A stretch of DNA of 64,000 nt. It comes from Hymenobacter sp. CRA2 (GTDB lineage Bacteria > Bacteroidota > Bacteroidia > Cytophagales > Hymenobacteraceae). Under the pieces are notes generated by a model, which was not told where the DNA came from, ran no database searches, and saw nothing but the letters and a program-made list of their open reading frames with translations. The position numbers and the translations under genes were made by a program. Of this stretch, positions 50,677 through 58,898 are shown one piece after another (positions within the stretch are counted from its first letter, which is position 1; every line of letters begins with the position of its first letter). Where the stretch lies: NCBI RefSeq assembly GCF_002007105.1, contig NZ_MVBC01000001.1, positions 558,001 to 622,000 of the forward strand, in the 5' to 3' direction.

Positions 50677-51498
50677 TCACTGCTTCCAGTAGAACGGCTG
50701 CAGTTCGGCATCCGTCACGAAAAACGGCTTCTCTACCGGCTCGTGGCCCGGCAGCAAGGTTTCTGGCGGATACTCCACCCGACTCAGAAACAGCCCGTGC
50801 GCCGCCGCCGCGCCGCTGGCCGCAATGCGCTGCTGGCGGTGCAGCACTTCGGCAAACTGCGCGGGCGTGAGGCGGCCGCGGCCCACATCGAGCAGGGTGC
50901 CCACGATGAGGCGCACCATGCCGCGCACGAATCGGTTGGCCCGGATGCGGAACATCAGCCCGTGCGGCGTGGGGTGCCAGCCGGCTTCGTGCACCCAGCA
51001 CACGTAGTGCGTCTCGGCCCCTTTCACCTTGGAAAAGCTGGTAAAGTCGCGCTGTCCCACGAGGTACTGCGCGGCTTCGTTCATGGCGGCTACATCCGGA
51101 GCCTTATCGAGCCACAGGGCCTGGTCGCGGCGAAACGGGTCGCGGCGCAGCGTCACGTGGTACTCATAGCTGCGCGCTACGGCCCCAAAGCGGGCGTGGG
51201 CGTCGGGCTGCACCGGCGTAAGGGCATAGGCGCCGATATCGGCGGGTAGGGCGCGGTTCAGGCGGTACAGCAGCTGCGTGGTATCGAGCCCGGCGGGCAG
51301 CTCGGCATCGAAATGCGCTACCTGGTGGCTGGCGTGCACGCCCGAATCGGTGCGGCCGCTGCCGAGCACGTACACCGGCTGCCGCAGAATCTGCGTGAGG
51401 CGGCGGTCCAGCTCCTGCTGCACGGTTGGCATGTTGGGCTGAATCTGCCAGCCCCGGTAAGCGGTGCCGTCGTAGGCGAGTTCGAGGAAATAACGCAA
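50677..51498 (-). CDS. truA: tRNA pseudouridine(38-40) synthase TruA
   Basis: Makes pseudouridine at positions 38-40 of the tRNA anticodon arm. 273 residues. Seen: LAYDGTAYRGWQIQPN at the start, the catalytic aspartate D51 in LGSGRTDSGVHASHQ, and RANRFVRGMVRLIVGTLLDV near the C-terminus. Its 3' end converges with the hypothetical gene at 50126, 23 bases away. Confidence 0.96.
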   Translation of the reverse strand: MRYFLELAYDGTAYRGWQIQPNMPTVQQELDRRLTQILRQPVYVLGSGRTDSGVHASHQVAHFDAELPAGLDTTQLLYRLNRALPADIGAYALTPVQPDAHARFGAVARSYEYHVTLRRDPFRRDQALWLDKAPDVAAMNEAAQYLVGQRDFTSFSKVKGAETHYVCWVHEAGWHPTPHGLMFRIRANRFVRGMVRLIVGTLLDVGRGRLTPAQFAEVLHRQQRIAASGAAAAHGLFLSRVEYPPETLLPGHEPVEKPFFVTDAELQPFYWKQ

Positions 51499-51511
51499 CG
51501 CTCTGCTTAGG

Positions 51512-51613
51512 GAAGAATGATAAAGGAAGAAGGAAAGAAGCTGAATTTAAGGCAGGCATATTTTCGGCCTTTGCGGGGCAACGTTAAGCAGCCCTTCCTT
51601 ACACTCATTCTTC
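51512..51613. repeat. Inverted repeat with G/A-rich arms
   Basis: GAAGAATGATAAAGGAAG (51512-51529) pairs with 51594-51613 apart from a two-base bulge, spacer 64 bases. It fills the gap between the GNAT stop and truA start and belongs to the same composition class as 36461-36556 and 34293-34376. Confidence 0.65.
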
Positions 51614-51614
51614 T

Positions 51615-52172
51615 TCACTCTGCTACCAACGCGTACAGCAGCCCATCCACGGTTTGCCCGTCCTTGGTGATGCTCTTGCGCAAGCGCCCTTCCAGCGCGT
51701 AGCCAGCCTTTTCCAGCACCCGCGCCGAAGTCGGGTTGTACTCGAACACCGAGGCGTAGAGCCGGCATACGTCAAAGTGCGCCAGGGCGTAGGCTGATAG
51801 CGCCTGCACCGCCGCCGAGACGATGCCGCGGCCCCAGTAGGCGCGGCCCAGCCAGTAGCCGATTTCGGCTTCGCGGCGGCTGATATCGTCCTTGAACAGC
51901 ACGCTGATGCTGCCGACTGCCTCGCCGTCGACTTCGATGCACAGATGCAGGTCGGCGGCGCCTTCCGCGTGCACGAAACCCACGTACCACTCGGCGTCGG
52001 CCAGGGTATAGGGGTGCGGAAACCGGTCGCGCAGGTTCCGCCAGATGTCCCGGTCGTCGGCGGGCCGCGCCAGGGCCGGCGCATCGGTCGGCTGAAAAGG
52101 GCGCAGGCGGGCGCCGGCCACCGGAAGCGGCAGCGTGGGCCGCCGCGGGTCGGAGGTCGGCGCCGCGGCCAT
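51615..52172 (-). CDS. GNAT N-acetyltransferase (RimJ/RimL-like)
   Basis: 185 residues. Acetyl-CoA-dependent N-acetyltransferase fold: RLRPFQPTDAPALARPADD at the N-terminus, then IGYWLGRAYWGRGIVSAAV as motif A for acetyl-CoA, and NPTSARVLEKAGYALEGRLR in motif B. The RimJ/RimL subgroup often acetylates ribosomal proteins or amino acids; the substrate is unknown here. The ATG at 52172 overlaps the thiolase stop (TAATG), which points to translational coupling. Confidence 0.88.
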   Translation of the reverse strand: MAAAPTSDPRRPTLPLPVAGARLRPFQPTDAPALARPADDRDIWRNLRDRFPHPYTLADAEWYVGFVHAEGAADLHLCIEVDGEAVGSISVLFKDDISRREAEIGYWLGRAYWGRGIVSAAVQALSAYALAHFDVCRLYASVFEYNPTSARVLEKAGYALEGRLRKSITKDGQTVDGLLYALVAE

Positions 52173-53371
52173 TACAGCTTCTCGAAGATGACCGCAGCCC
52201 CCTGCCCTACCCCGACGCACATCGTGGCCAGGCCGTAGCGCACGCCCTCGCGGCGCTGCATCTCGTGCAGCAGCGTGGCCGTGATGCGCGCCCCGGAAGC
52301 CCCCAGCGGGTGACCGATGGCAATGGAGCCACCGTTGACGTTGATTTTGCTCGGGTCGAGGTCCAGGTCGCGGCAGCAGGCAATGACCTGCGCAGCAAAG
52401 GCTTCGTTCAGCTCAATCAGGTCGATGTCGTTCAGAGTCAGGCCTGCACGCTGCAGCGCCTTGTGGGTAGCCGGCACCGGACCGATGCCCATCAGGGCCG
52501 GGTCGACACCCGCCACGGCCGACGACACGACGCGGGCCAGCGGCTTCAGGTTCAGGCGCTTCACCATGTCTTCGCTCACCACGATGGTAGCGGCAGCCCC
52601 GTCGTTGATGCCCGCCGAGTTACCGGCCGTCACGCTCCCATTCGGGATGAAAGCCGGCTTCAGCGTCCCGAGCTTTTCCAAGCTGGTGGCGCGCGGGTGC
52701 TCGTCGGTGTCGAACATCACGGCCTCGGTCTTGGGCTGGGCCACGAACACCGGCACGATTTCGCGGCGGAAGCGGCCCCGCTCGAAGGCGCGCTGGTACT
52801 TGCGCTGCGAGTCGAAGGCCCATTGGTCCTGCTCTTCGCGGGTGATGCCGTACTTCTTGGCTATGTTCTCCGCCGTTTCGCCCATGCTGTACGGGTGGTG
52901 CAGCTTGCTCAACTTGGGGTTGACGAAGCGCCAGCCCAGCGTGGTGTCGTGGGCCGTGAAGTCGCGCCCGAAGGCCGTATCCGACTTGGCCATGACGAAC
53001 GGGGCGCGGGTCATGCTCTCGGCGCCGCCGGCCAGGTACACGTCGCCCTCCCCGGCGCGCACGGCGCGGGTGGCATCCACGATGCTCTGCAGCCCGGAGG
53101 CGCAGAGGCGGTTCACCGTCACGCCCGCCACCGTGGTGGGCAGGCCCGCGAGCAGGGCGGCCATGCGGGCCACGTTGCGGTTGTCTTCGCCGGCCTGGTT
53201 GGCGGCCCCGATGATGACGTCTTCTACGGTTTTAGGGTCGATGCCGGAGTTGCGGCGGAGCAATTCGCGCAGCACGACGGCCGTCAGGTCGTCGGGGCGC
53301 ACGGCGCTGAGGGCGCCGCCAAATTTGCCGACGGGTGTACGCACCGCGTCGACGATGTATGCTTCAGGCAT
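52172..53371 (-). CDS. Acetyl-CoA C-acyltransferase (thiolase)
   Basis: 399 residues. Thiolytic cleavage of 3-ketoacyl-CoA in beta-oxidation or related aromatic/dicarboxylate routes. Catalytic Cys in NRLCASGLQSI near 90, the GHPLGASGARI block near 355 and the second cysteine in MCVGVGQGAAVIF, all standard. The FadA/PcaF-type sequence EAYIVDAVRTPVGKFGG starts it. First gene of a two-gene unit with the GNAT gene. Confidence 0.95.
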   Translation of the reverse strand: MPEAYIVDAVRTPVGKFGGALSAVRPDDLTAVVLRELLRRNSGIDPKTVEDVIIGAANQAGEDNRNVARMAALLAGLPTTVAGVTVNRLCASGLQSIVDATRAVRAGEGDVYLAGGAESMTRAPFVMAKSDTAFGRDFTAHDTTLGWRFVNPKLSKLHHPYSMGETAENIAKKYGITREEQDQWAFDSQRKYQRAFERGRFRREIVPVFVAQPKTEAVMFDTDEHPRATSLEKLGTLKPAFIPNGSVTAGNSAGINDGAAATIVVSEDMVKRLNLKPLARVVSSAVAGVDPALMGIGPVPATHKALQRAGLTLNDIDLIELNEAFAAQVIACCRDLDLDPSKINVNGGSIAIGHPLGASGARITATLLHEMQRREGVRYGLATMCVGVGQGAAVIFEKL

Positions 53372-53403
53372 TGGATAAATGCGGGTTAGCGGAGTCTTTT
53401 GGC

Positions 53404-53411
53404 TACTTTTG
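53404..53411 (+). promoter_or_regulatory. Bacteroidota -7 box TACTTTTG for the DUF4293 gene
   Basis: Exact TAnnTTTG match 39 bases before the chosen ATG; rules out the in-frame ATG at 53379. Confidence 0.5.
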
Positions 53412-53450
53412 CCAGCCCCACGGGCTGGTCATTCGCTCACAACAACAAAG

Positions 53451-53918
53451 ATGATACAAAGAATTCAAAGCGTTTTTCTCCTGTTGCTGGCCATTTGCAT
53501 GGTTTGCGTGCTGTTTCTGCCGATTTGGACGAAAACCGACCCGCAGTCAAACCAAACCCTGACGCTGACGGCCACGCAGCTGACTTCCTCGGCTCCCGGT
53601 CAGGCGCCCATCGGCACCTACGCCATTGCCGCGCTGGCCGCCATTGCGGCCCTGGTAGCCCTGGCCGAAATCTTCCAGTACCGTAAGCGCATGACGCAAC
53701 TCATGCTCGGCTCGCTGAACCTGCTGCTCATCTCGGCCACCATCGGCGCGTGCTTCTACTACTCCTCGCAGGGCGAGCAGATGCTCAACGTGAAGATGCC
53801 CGGCAACTTTGAAGCGGGGTTCTACCTGCCCACGCTGGCGCTGCTGCTGAACCTGCTGGCCAACCGCTTCATCCGCCGCGACGAGAAGCTGGTGCGCTCC
53901 ATGGACCGCCTGCGCTAG
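53451..53918 (+). CDS. DUF4293 integral membrane protein
   Basis: 155 residues with four membrane helices: MIQRIQSVFLLLLAICMVC at the start, IGTYAIAALAAIAALVALAE, LMLGSLNLLLISATIGACFY and FYLPTLALLLNLLANRFI. The opening MIQRIQS(V/I) and the closing DEKLVRSMDRLR are diagnostic of this Bacteroidota-specific family. Function unknown. Confidence 0.93.
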   Translation: MIQRIQSVFLLLLAICMVCVLFLPIWTKTDPQSNQTLTLTATQLTSSAPGQAPIGTYAIAALAAIAALVALAEIFQYRKRMTQLMLGSLNLLLISATIGACFYYSSQGEQMLNVKMPGNFEAGFYLPTLALLLNLLANRFIRRDEKLVRSMDRLR

Positions 53919-53939
53919 GCTACTCCGCTCCCCACAAGC

Positions 53940-53977
53940 AAAAGCCCCGACGTAAGCTGCGTCGGGGCTTTTGTTTT
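53940..53977 (+). terminator. Rho-independent terminator of the DUF4293 gene
   Basis: Perfect 13-base stem AAAAGCCCCGACG / CGTCGGGGCTTTT, loop of 7, then TTTTGTTTTT-type tract. Confidence 0.92.
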
Positions 53978-53998
53978 TCCGGTTGGGTCTCTTGCGCG

Positions 53999-54274
53999 CT
54001 AGGCGCCGCGGTTCTGCTCGATGTATTGCTGCATTTCCCGCACGCTCGCATCAAACGTGAACACGTCGTAGACGCGGTAGAAGTTGTGGCGGTCGGCAAC
54101 GTGGGCGTACGCAAACTTGGCCAACTCCAAGCGTCCCCGGTCGAAGTCAATGCCGCTGAGCAGCCGCCGCAGGTCCTCGCTGTTGATGTCCGTTTCGGCC
54201 AGGGCCTGCTTAGCCAGCACCACCTTCTGATCGTCGAAGGAGCGGGCGCGCACAGCCTGGATCAGCTGGTCGGT
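53999..54274 (-). pseudogene. DUF4476 domain cut off by an in-frame stop
   Basis: In the same frame as, and directly after, the TAA at 54277-54275 that ends the preceding piece. It holds an intact DUF4476 domain: ARSFDDQKVVLAKQALAET, SGIDFDRGRLELAKFAYAHV and FYRVYDVFTFDASVREMQQY. Family members carry this domain at the C-terminus of a secreted protein, so the TAA probably replaces a CAA or GAA codon. A GTG at 54253 could in principle restart translation, but without a signal peptide. Confidence 0.8.
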
Positions 54275-54928
54275 TTACTGGGGCGTCATCAGGTGGCGGT
54301 AGTTGTTGCCGTAGCTACCCGCATTTGGGTAATTGCCGTTGGGGTAGCCGCCGTTGGTAGCGGGGCCGTTGCCATAGCCGCCATTCGATGCAGGTGCAGG
54401 TTGACTGTACTGACCGGGCGCATTGCCGGGCGTCTGGGTGTAGTCATCGTCGCCGCGGCCGTACCAGTCGTCGCGGGCGCCGGGCGCGGGCCAGGTGCTG
54501 GCCCCGCCAAACGGCGTCGGCTGGTGCTGATAGCCATAGTCATCGGCTCGGCCGGGGCCGCGCCAGCCGCCGGGGCCAGCGGCCCAGCCCGGCAGCGGTA
54601 CTTCGTCTATGCGCTGCAGCACCGGCGGAAAGCCGCGGCGCGTCACCAGTACAAAGCGGCTTTCGCGGCCTTCCAGCAGCTGCACGCGGGTGCGGTAGTT
54701 GAGCATGCCCCCATTGGCCGGCACCTGAAACTCGGCCCAGTGCTGGCCGGGCGCCAGCCGCTGAAAGCGCACCTGCGTCATACCCATGCGCCCACCGATG
54801 CGGTACCCATCGAGCCGGAGGCGGAAGGGCAGGCCGCGCTCCGAGCGTACGGCCATGCCCGCAGGAATGGCCCAGGCTACCTGCGCCAGCAGCAGCAGGC
54901 TCAGCCCCAGGAGTAGTAGTTTGTTCAT
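54275..54928 (-). CDS. N-terminal part of a split DUF4476 protein
   Basis: 217 residues from ATG 54928: signal peptide (MNKLLLLGLSLLLLAQVAWA), a beta-rich domain (FRLRLDGYRIGGRMGMTQVR, QLLEGRESRFVLVTRRGFPP), and a Gly/Asn/Tyr/Pro-rich low-complexity linker. It ends at an in-frame TAA in the linker just before the DUF4476 domain (next entry to the left). The piece alone would be a secreted protein lacking its C-terminal domain. Confidence 0.8.
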   Translation of the reverse strand: MNKLLLLGLSLLLLAQVAWAIPAGMAVRSERGLPFRLRLDGYRIGGRMGMTQVRFQRLAPGQHWAEFQVPANGGMLNYRTRVQLLEGRESRFVLVTRRGFPPVLQRIDEVPLPGWAAGPGGWRGPGRADDYGYQHQPTPFGGASTWPAPGARDDWYGRGDDDYTQTPGNAPGQYSQPAPASNGGYGNGPATNGGYPNGNYPNAGSYGNNYRHLMTPQ

Positions 54929-55028
54929 GGCGGTTAAGAGCAATGCGCCGCGGCCCAATGCCCGCAGCTCAAGCCGCAAAGCCAACTTTTGTGCCAAAGC
55001 TGCGGGTAGCCACTGAGCCTGGACACGC

Positions 55029-55063
55029 AAAAAGCCCCCGCATCATTACGATGCAGGGGCTTT
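55029..55063 (-). terminator. Terminator of the OmpA-family gene
   Basis: Stem 55031-55044 with 55050-55063 (one G-T), followed on the minus strand by a T-run; 23 bases after the stop. Confidence 0.85.
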
Positions 55064-55085
55064 CGGCTTGAAGCCAGTATGTCGC

Positions 55086-57122
55086 TTACTGGCCGGCGTT
55101 GATTTTAGTCACTTTGAACTCCGTGCGACGGTTGCGCTGGTGTTCTTCTTCGGTCTTCGCACTCTTGATTACCGGGGCGGTTTCACCGTAGCCTTTAGCC
55201 GTGATACGCGCCTTCGGAATGCCCTTCGAAATGATGTAGTCTACGGCCGACTGCGCACGCTTCTGCGAGAGGGTCTGGTTGAAGGCATCCTTACCGCGCG
55301 AGTCGGTGTGCGAGCTAAGCTCGATGCTGATGTCCGGGTTGTCGACCAGCGTCTGCACCAGCTTATCCAACTCGGTAGCTGCGTCCGGGCGAATGTCCCA
55401 CTTGTTGTAATCGTAGAAGATGTTTTCCACCACGATGGCCTTGTTCTTCACAATCTTGTCGAGAGTCAGTGTCACCGGCACGGTGATGTCGTTCATCTCG
55501 TTGGCCAGCTGATCCTGCGCCGGCACCTTACCTACGGTGCTCACGTTCTGGCGTGCCGTGAAGTAGCCGCCGCGGTCCGCCACGAAGGAGTAGGTAGCAG
55601 CGGTATCCAGCTTCACTTTGAACGAGCCATCGGCGCCGGTTTGCACGTCCTGCTTCTGCCCGTTGGCGCTGGTGATGGTTACCGTCTCGTTAGCCAGCGG
55701 CTCAGTGGTGCCCGTCTTGGCATCCTTGCCCAGCACCTTGCCTTCGGCGTAGAAGGTCACGAGCTTAAGCGGCTTCTTGCGGAACATGTACAGGTCGTCC
55801 GAACCTTTGCCACCGGCGCGGTTCGAGGAGAACACGCCCACGTCCTTGCCCGTCAGGTACGGGGCAAAGTCGTCGCCGGTGCTGTTGATCGGCGCGCCGA
55901 GGTTGGCCACTTTGCCGGTCTTCTCCACGCGAAACAGGTCCAGCTTACCAAAGCCCGGGTGCCCGTCCGACGAGAAGTACAGCGTGCCATCCGGCGCTAC
56001 GGCCGGGAAGTTTTCGTTGCCGGGGGTGTTAATCTGGTCGCCCAGGTTTTCCGGCGTCGAGAAGCGGTTGTTAGCGCCCAGCGTCGACTTGTACAGGTCG
56101 TTGCCGCCCTGTCCGCCGGGGCGCGACGAGGCGAAGTACAGCGTCTGGCCGTCGGGCGAGAGTACCGGCGAAAAGTCGTCGGCTTTGCTGTTGTTGATGC
56201 CGCGGATGAGCTCAGGCTCGGTCCAGGTGCCGCCCCGGAAGTACGACACGAACAGGTCCACACTCAGGTAGCCTTTCTTCGAACCATCGTTCGACTGGGC
56301 AAATACCATCATTTTGCCGTCGGGCGAGAACGTCGCCGAGGCTTGGTGCATGTTCGGCTTGCTGAACAGCGGCTTGCCCGAGTCCTTGGCCGGAGCCGCA
56401 GCAGGGGCCGGTGCAGCCGTGCCCGTGGCGCCGGCAGCCGGTGCCGCGGCGGCAGCACCGCTCATGGCTACCGTTTCGTACGGCATTACGGTACCGCCCA
56501 CCATCTTATCCGCGTCATCGAACTTGATGGCGTAGAGGTGGTTGAAGCCTTCCCCGTTGCCCGGGTATTTCTTCCCGTCACGGCCCGAAGCGAAGATGAG
56601 CTCCTTGGTGTCGGGCTTGATGGTGGCGCCAAAGTCAGACGAAGCCGTGTTGATCTGGTCCAGTGGGGTTACCTCGTTGTTGGCTTGCATGGCAAGCAGG
56701 CCGGGTACCGCCTTCGCGTTCTGGGCCTCACGCTCGGCGCGGGCTACCAGGGCGCGGTTGGTGCCGCTCTGGGCGTACTGCTCCAGTTGGGTCGCTGCCT
56801 CGTCGTACTTCCCGTTGGCCTTCAAGGCCAGGCCATAGTAGAAAGGCGCATCCGTGTTCTTCACCCCGCCGTCCAGTGCCGCTTTGTAGTACGACTCCGC
56901 CTGCTCCAGGCGGTTCGTCACGCGGTAGGCCTCCGCAATCTTGTAGTTGGACATGGCAATGTTCTTGCCTTTTGCCACGTCGGCCTTGTAGAGTTCAATG
57001 GCGGATTCGTACTCGCCACGCTGGAAGCGCTTGTCTGCCTTGGTCAGGCCGCCCGAGGCGGCACAACCGCTAAGCACGGCCACCGAGCCAGCCGCTGCGC
57101 AAGCAACGATGAGGTTCTTCAT
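55086..57122 (-). CDS. PorE-like OmpA-family lipoprotein (TPR, PD40 propeller, CarboxypepD, OmpA)
   Basis: 678-residue outer-membrane-linked lipoprotein: lipobox LSGC at the N-terminus, TPR-like helices (about 28-135, FQRGEYESAIELY), a PD40/WD40-type beta-propeller (about 150-470, SPDGKMMVFAQSNDG, SPDGQTLYFASSRPGG, DLFRVEKTGKVANLG), a CarboxypepD_reg-like domain (about 478-555), and a C-terminal OmpA peptidoglycan-binding domain (about 575-672, IELSSHTDSRGKDAFNQTLS). This domain order is that of PorE of the type IX secretion system. An Ala/Pro-rich insert at about 215-250 interrupts the propeller. The TCAATTTG on the minus strand at 57195-57188 is a one-mismatch promoter box. Confidence 0.9.
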   Translation of the reverse strand: MKNLIVACAAAGSVAVLSGCAASGGLTKADKRFQRGEYESAIELYKADVAKGKNIAMSNYKIAEAYRVTNRLEQAESYYKAALDGGVKNTDAPFYYGLALKANGKYDEAATQLEQYAQSGTNRALVARAEREAQNAKAVPGLLAMQANNEVTPLDQINTASSDFGATIKPDTKELIFASGRDGKKYPGNGEGFNHLYAIKFDDADKMVGGTVMPYETVAMSGAAAAAPAAGATGTAAPAPAAAPAKDSGKPLFSKPNMHQASATFSPDGKMMVFAQSNDGSKKGYLSVDLFVSYFRGGTWTEPELIRGINNSKADDFSPVLSPDGQTLYFASSRPGGQGGNDLYKSTLGANNRFSTPENLGDQINTPGNENFPAVAPDGTLYFSSDGHPGFGKLDLFRVEKTGKVANLGAPINSTGDDFAPYLTGKDVGVFSSNRAGGKGSDDLYMFRKKPLKLVTFYAEGKVLGKDAKTGTTEPLANETVTITSANGQKQDVQTGADGSFKVKLDTAATYSFVADRGGYFTARQNVSTVGKVPAQDQLANEMNDITVPVTLTLDKIVKNKAIVVENIFYDYNKWDIRPDAATELDKLVQTLVDNPDISIELSSHTDSRGKDAFNQTLSQKRAQSAVDYIISKGIPKARITAKGYGETAPVIKSAKTEEEHQRNRRTEFKVTKINAGQ

Positions 57123-57205
57123 AAGGTGGTAGAAAGAGAGAAGGTGGGGTGGTGGGGGTGGAGGTGCCCAAACGGTCCTGTAGGGGCCAAATTGAGGCTA
57201 GCAAT

Positions 57206-57227
57206 AATACTAAGTTTACATAGTATT
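57206..57227. promoter_or_regulatory. Small inverted repeat upstream of the PorE-like gene
   Basis: AATACTA (57206-57212) and TAGTATT (57221-57227) are exact reverse complements with an 8-base spacer, just upstream of the candidate promoter box. Possible operator. Confidence 0.4.
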
Positions 57228-57250
57228 CCGCTGATACCCCCGATTTTTTC

Positions 57251-57745
57251 CTAGCTGCCGGTAAAATAACGCGCCAGCCACGTCGTTGCAGCCGGCGCCG
57301 GCCAGCCGGCCTCCAGTAACCCGCGCTGAGCCACTGTGTTATCGAAATAGGGCGAATCGGGACGTAATTGGCCAGTGGCCACGGCCTGCTTCAAGGCACG
57401 CCGCGGCAGCAATTGTACCTGCCCATCGGCGTCGAGAAATGCCAGCTGCTCCTTGGCCAGAAGTTCAATTCCGAGGGCGGCCTCCAGCTCGCGCACGAAG
57501 CGCACGGAAGCGTCGATGGAGCAGCCGCTTGCGTCGGCCACAGCCTCGTCGAGCCCGATAATGAGAAACTGCCGGTAGCGGAATTCGGCCGAGGCGCGCA
57601 GGGTGCGGCCATGGCTGGTCCAGGCTTCGCTGAACTGCTGCAGAGCGGGCTGCACGGCAATCAGCTCGGCGTCGGTGAGGGGGCGGCTGGCCTGGTAAAT
57701 CCAGACCCGGGCGGTAGTGGGGAGTTCGTGAAAAGCGACGAACAT
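57251..57745 (-). CDS. Conserved Bacteroidota protein, often mislabelled ABC transporter ATPase
   Basis: 164 residues. I recognise the family from the pattern FxxLPxxxRVWIYQxxRxLTDxE at the start and DASGCSIDASVRFVRELE in the middle, with an ending like the one here (LARYFTG). Databases sometimes call it an ABC transporter ATPase, but no Walker or signature motif is present. Function unknown. In other Bacteroidota it is, from memory, a frequent neighbour of the iron-sulfur gene pair found upstream here. Confidence 0.75.
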   Translation of the reverse strand: MFVAFHELPTTARVWIYQASRPLTDAELIAVQPALQQFSEAWTSHGRTLRASAEFRYRQFLIIGLDEAVADASGCSIDASVRFVRELEAALGIELLAKEQLAFLDADGQVQLLPRRALKQAVATGQLRPDSPYFDNTVAQRGLLEAGWPAPAATTWLARYFTGS

Positions 57746-57817
57746 GGTAATAACGGAAAAGGCGGCCGCAGCAGCGCCGATATGCCTCGGTAAGCTCGGC
57801 CGCGTCCTACAATGAGA

Positions 57818-57857
57818 AGGCCCGCGCCCCGGACAAAAGTTCCGGTGGCGCGGGCCT
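57818..57857. terminator. GC-rich hairpin after the iron-sulfur gene pair
   Basis: A 16-base-pair stem with one bulged T (57818-57833 with 57841-57857), between the iron-sulfur protein stop and the conserved gene at 57745. No T-run on the minus strand, so read-through is possible. Confidence 0.5.
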
Positions 57858-57888
57858 CAAGTTAAGCAGCCTGAGCTTGGCGAAATAG

Positions 57889-58788
57889 CTAGGCGTTGAT
57901 GCCCTCAGCGGAGGCAATCAGCTCGGCCAGGTCGAACACCTGCACGCTGCTTTCGCGCTCCTTGTTTTTCACCCCGTCGCTCATCATGGTCATGCAGAAC
58001 GGGCAGCCCACGGCGATAATGCCGTTGGCGTTGTTCTTGGGCGAAGGGGTGGCACCGGCGTTGCCGCTTTCCACACCCAGCATGCCTTCCATGGCCGCTG
58101 CGTTGCCGTCGAGCGTAGCTAGGGCTTCCTCGGTGCGCTCGATGTTGACGTCCTTCTTGCCCGGCTCGGGCTCCTTCCACATCTGCGCGCCGCCGGCGCC
58201 GCAGCACAGCCCGTTGGCTTTGCTGCGCTTCATTTCCACCAGATCGGCGTCGAGGGCAGCCAGCACCTCGCGCGGGGCCTCGTAGATGTTGTTGGCCCGG
58301 CCCAGGTAGCAGGAGTCGTGGAAGGTGATGCGGCGGCCCTTGAACGACTCGCCGCCCTGCACCTTCACGCGGCCCTCGTTGATGAGCTGCTGCAGGAAGG
58401 TGCTGTGGTGAATCACCTCGTAGTTGCCGCCCAGCGCGGGGTACTCGTTCTTGATGGTGTTGAAGCAGTGCGGGCAGGCCGTCACGATCTTCTTGATGCC
58501 GTAGCCGTCGAAGGTGGTGATGTTCTGCATGGCCTGCATCTGAAACAGGAACTCGTTGCCGGCGCGCTTGGCCGGGTCGCCGGTACAGGTTTCTTCCATG
58601 CCCAGCACGGCGTACTTCACGCCCACGTGCTCCAGGATGCGCACGAAGGCGCGGGTCACGCGCTTGTACCGGTCGTCGAAGGCGCCGGCGCAGCCGACCC
58701 AGAACAGCACCTCGGGCGTTTCCCCGCGGGCCGCGAAATCGGCCATCAGCGGGACGTTAACTTGGCGTTTGGCTACTTGCTCAGCCAT
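57889..58788 (-). CDS. CCG-domain iron-sulfur protein (HdrB-like)
   Basis: 299 residues with the cysteine-rich CCG repeats of heterodisulfide-reductase-subunit-B-like proteins. Cys-rich blocks: WVGCAGAFDD, ETCTGDPAKRAG, VTACPHCFNTIKNEYP, FHDSCYLGRANNIYE, NGLCCGAGGAQMW and VGCPFCMTMMSDG. In relatives these bind unusual [4Fe-4S] clusters and pass electrons to or from membrane partners. Downstream of the membrane Fe-S gene at 58895 by about 100 bases, same strand. The true electron donor and acceptor are unknown. Confidence 0.87.
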   Translation of the reverse strand: MAEQVAKRQVNVPLMADFAARGETPEVLFWVGCAGAFDDRYKRVTRAFVRILEHVGVKYAVLGMEETCTGDPAKRAGNEFLFQMQAMQNITTFDGYGIKKIVTACPHCFNTIKNEYPALGGNYEVIHHSTFLQQLINEGRVKVQGGESFKGRRITFHDSCYLGRANNIYEAPREVLAALDADLVEMKRSKANGLCCGAGGAQMWKEPEPGKKDVNIERTEEALATLDGNAAAMEGMLGVESGNAGATPSPKNNANGIIAVGCPFCMTMMSDGVKNKERESSVQVFDLAELIASAEGINA

Positions 58789-58795
58789 ATGATTA

Positions 58796-58898
58796 GTAGG
58801 GAGTAGTCAGTATTGAGTATTGAGACTAGGGCGAGAAGGAGAACGAGCCTGGCAGCAGAACAAATTCTAACTACTCAATACTCGTGTCTCTATACTAC
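58796..58898. repeat. Partial inverted repeat with GTATTGAG words
   Basis: GAGTATTGAG at 58815-58824 can pair with CTCAATACTC at 58874-58883. Both flanks carry further TAGTAT/AGAGACA-type words in mirrored order. It spans the gap between the two iron-sulfur genes. Confidence 0.55.

Noticed and set aside
55068-57254. 728-codon plus-strand open frame opposite the PorE-like gene
   Set aside because: It is a mirror frame of a clearly coding gene in GC-rich DNA; its translation has no recognisable domain.
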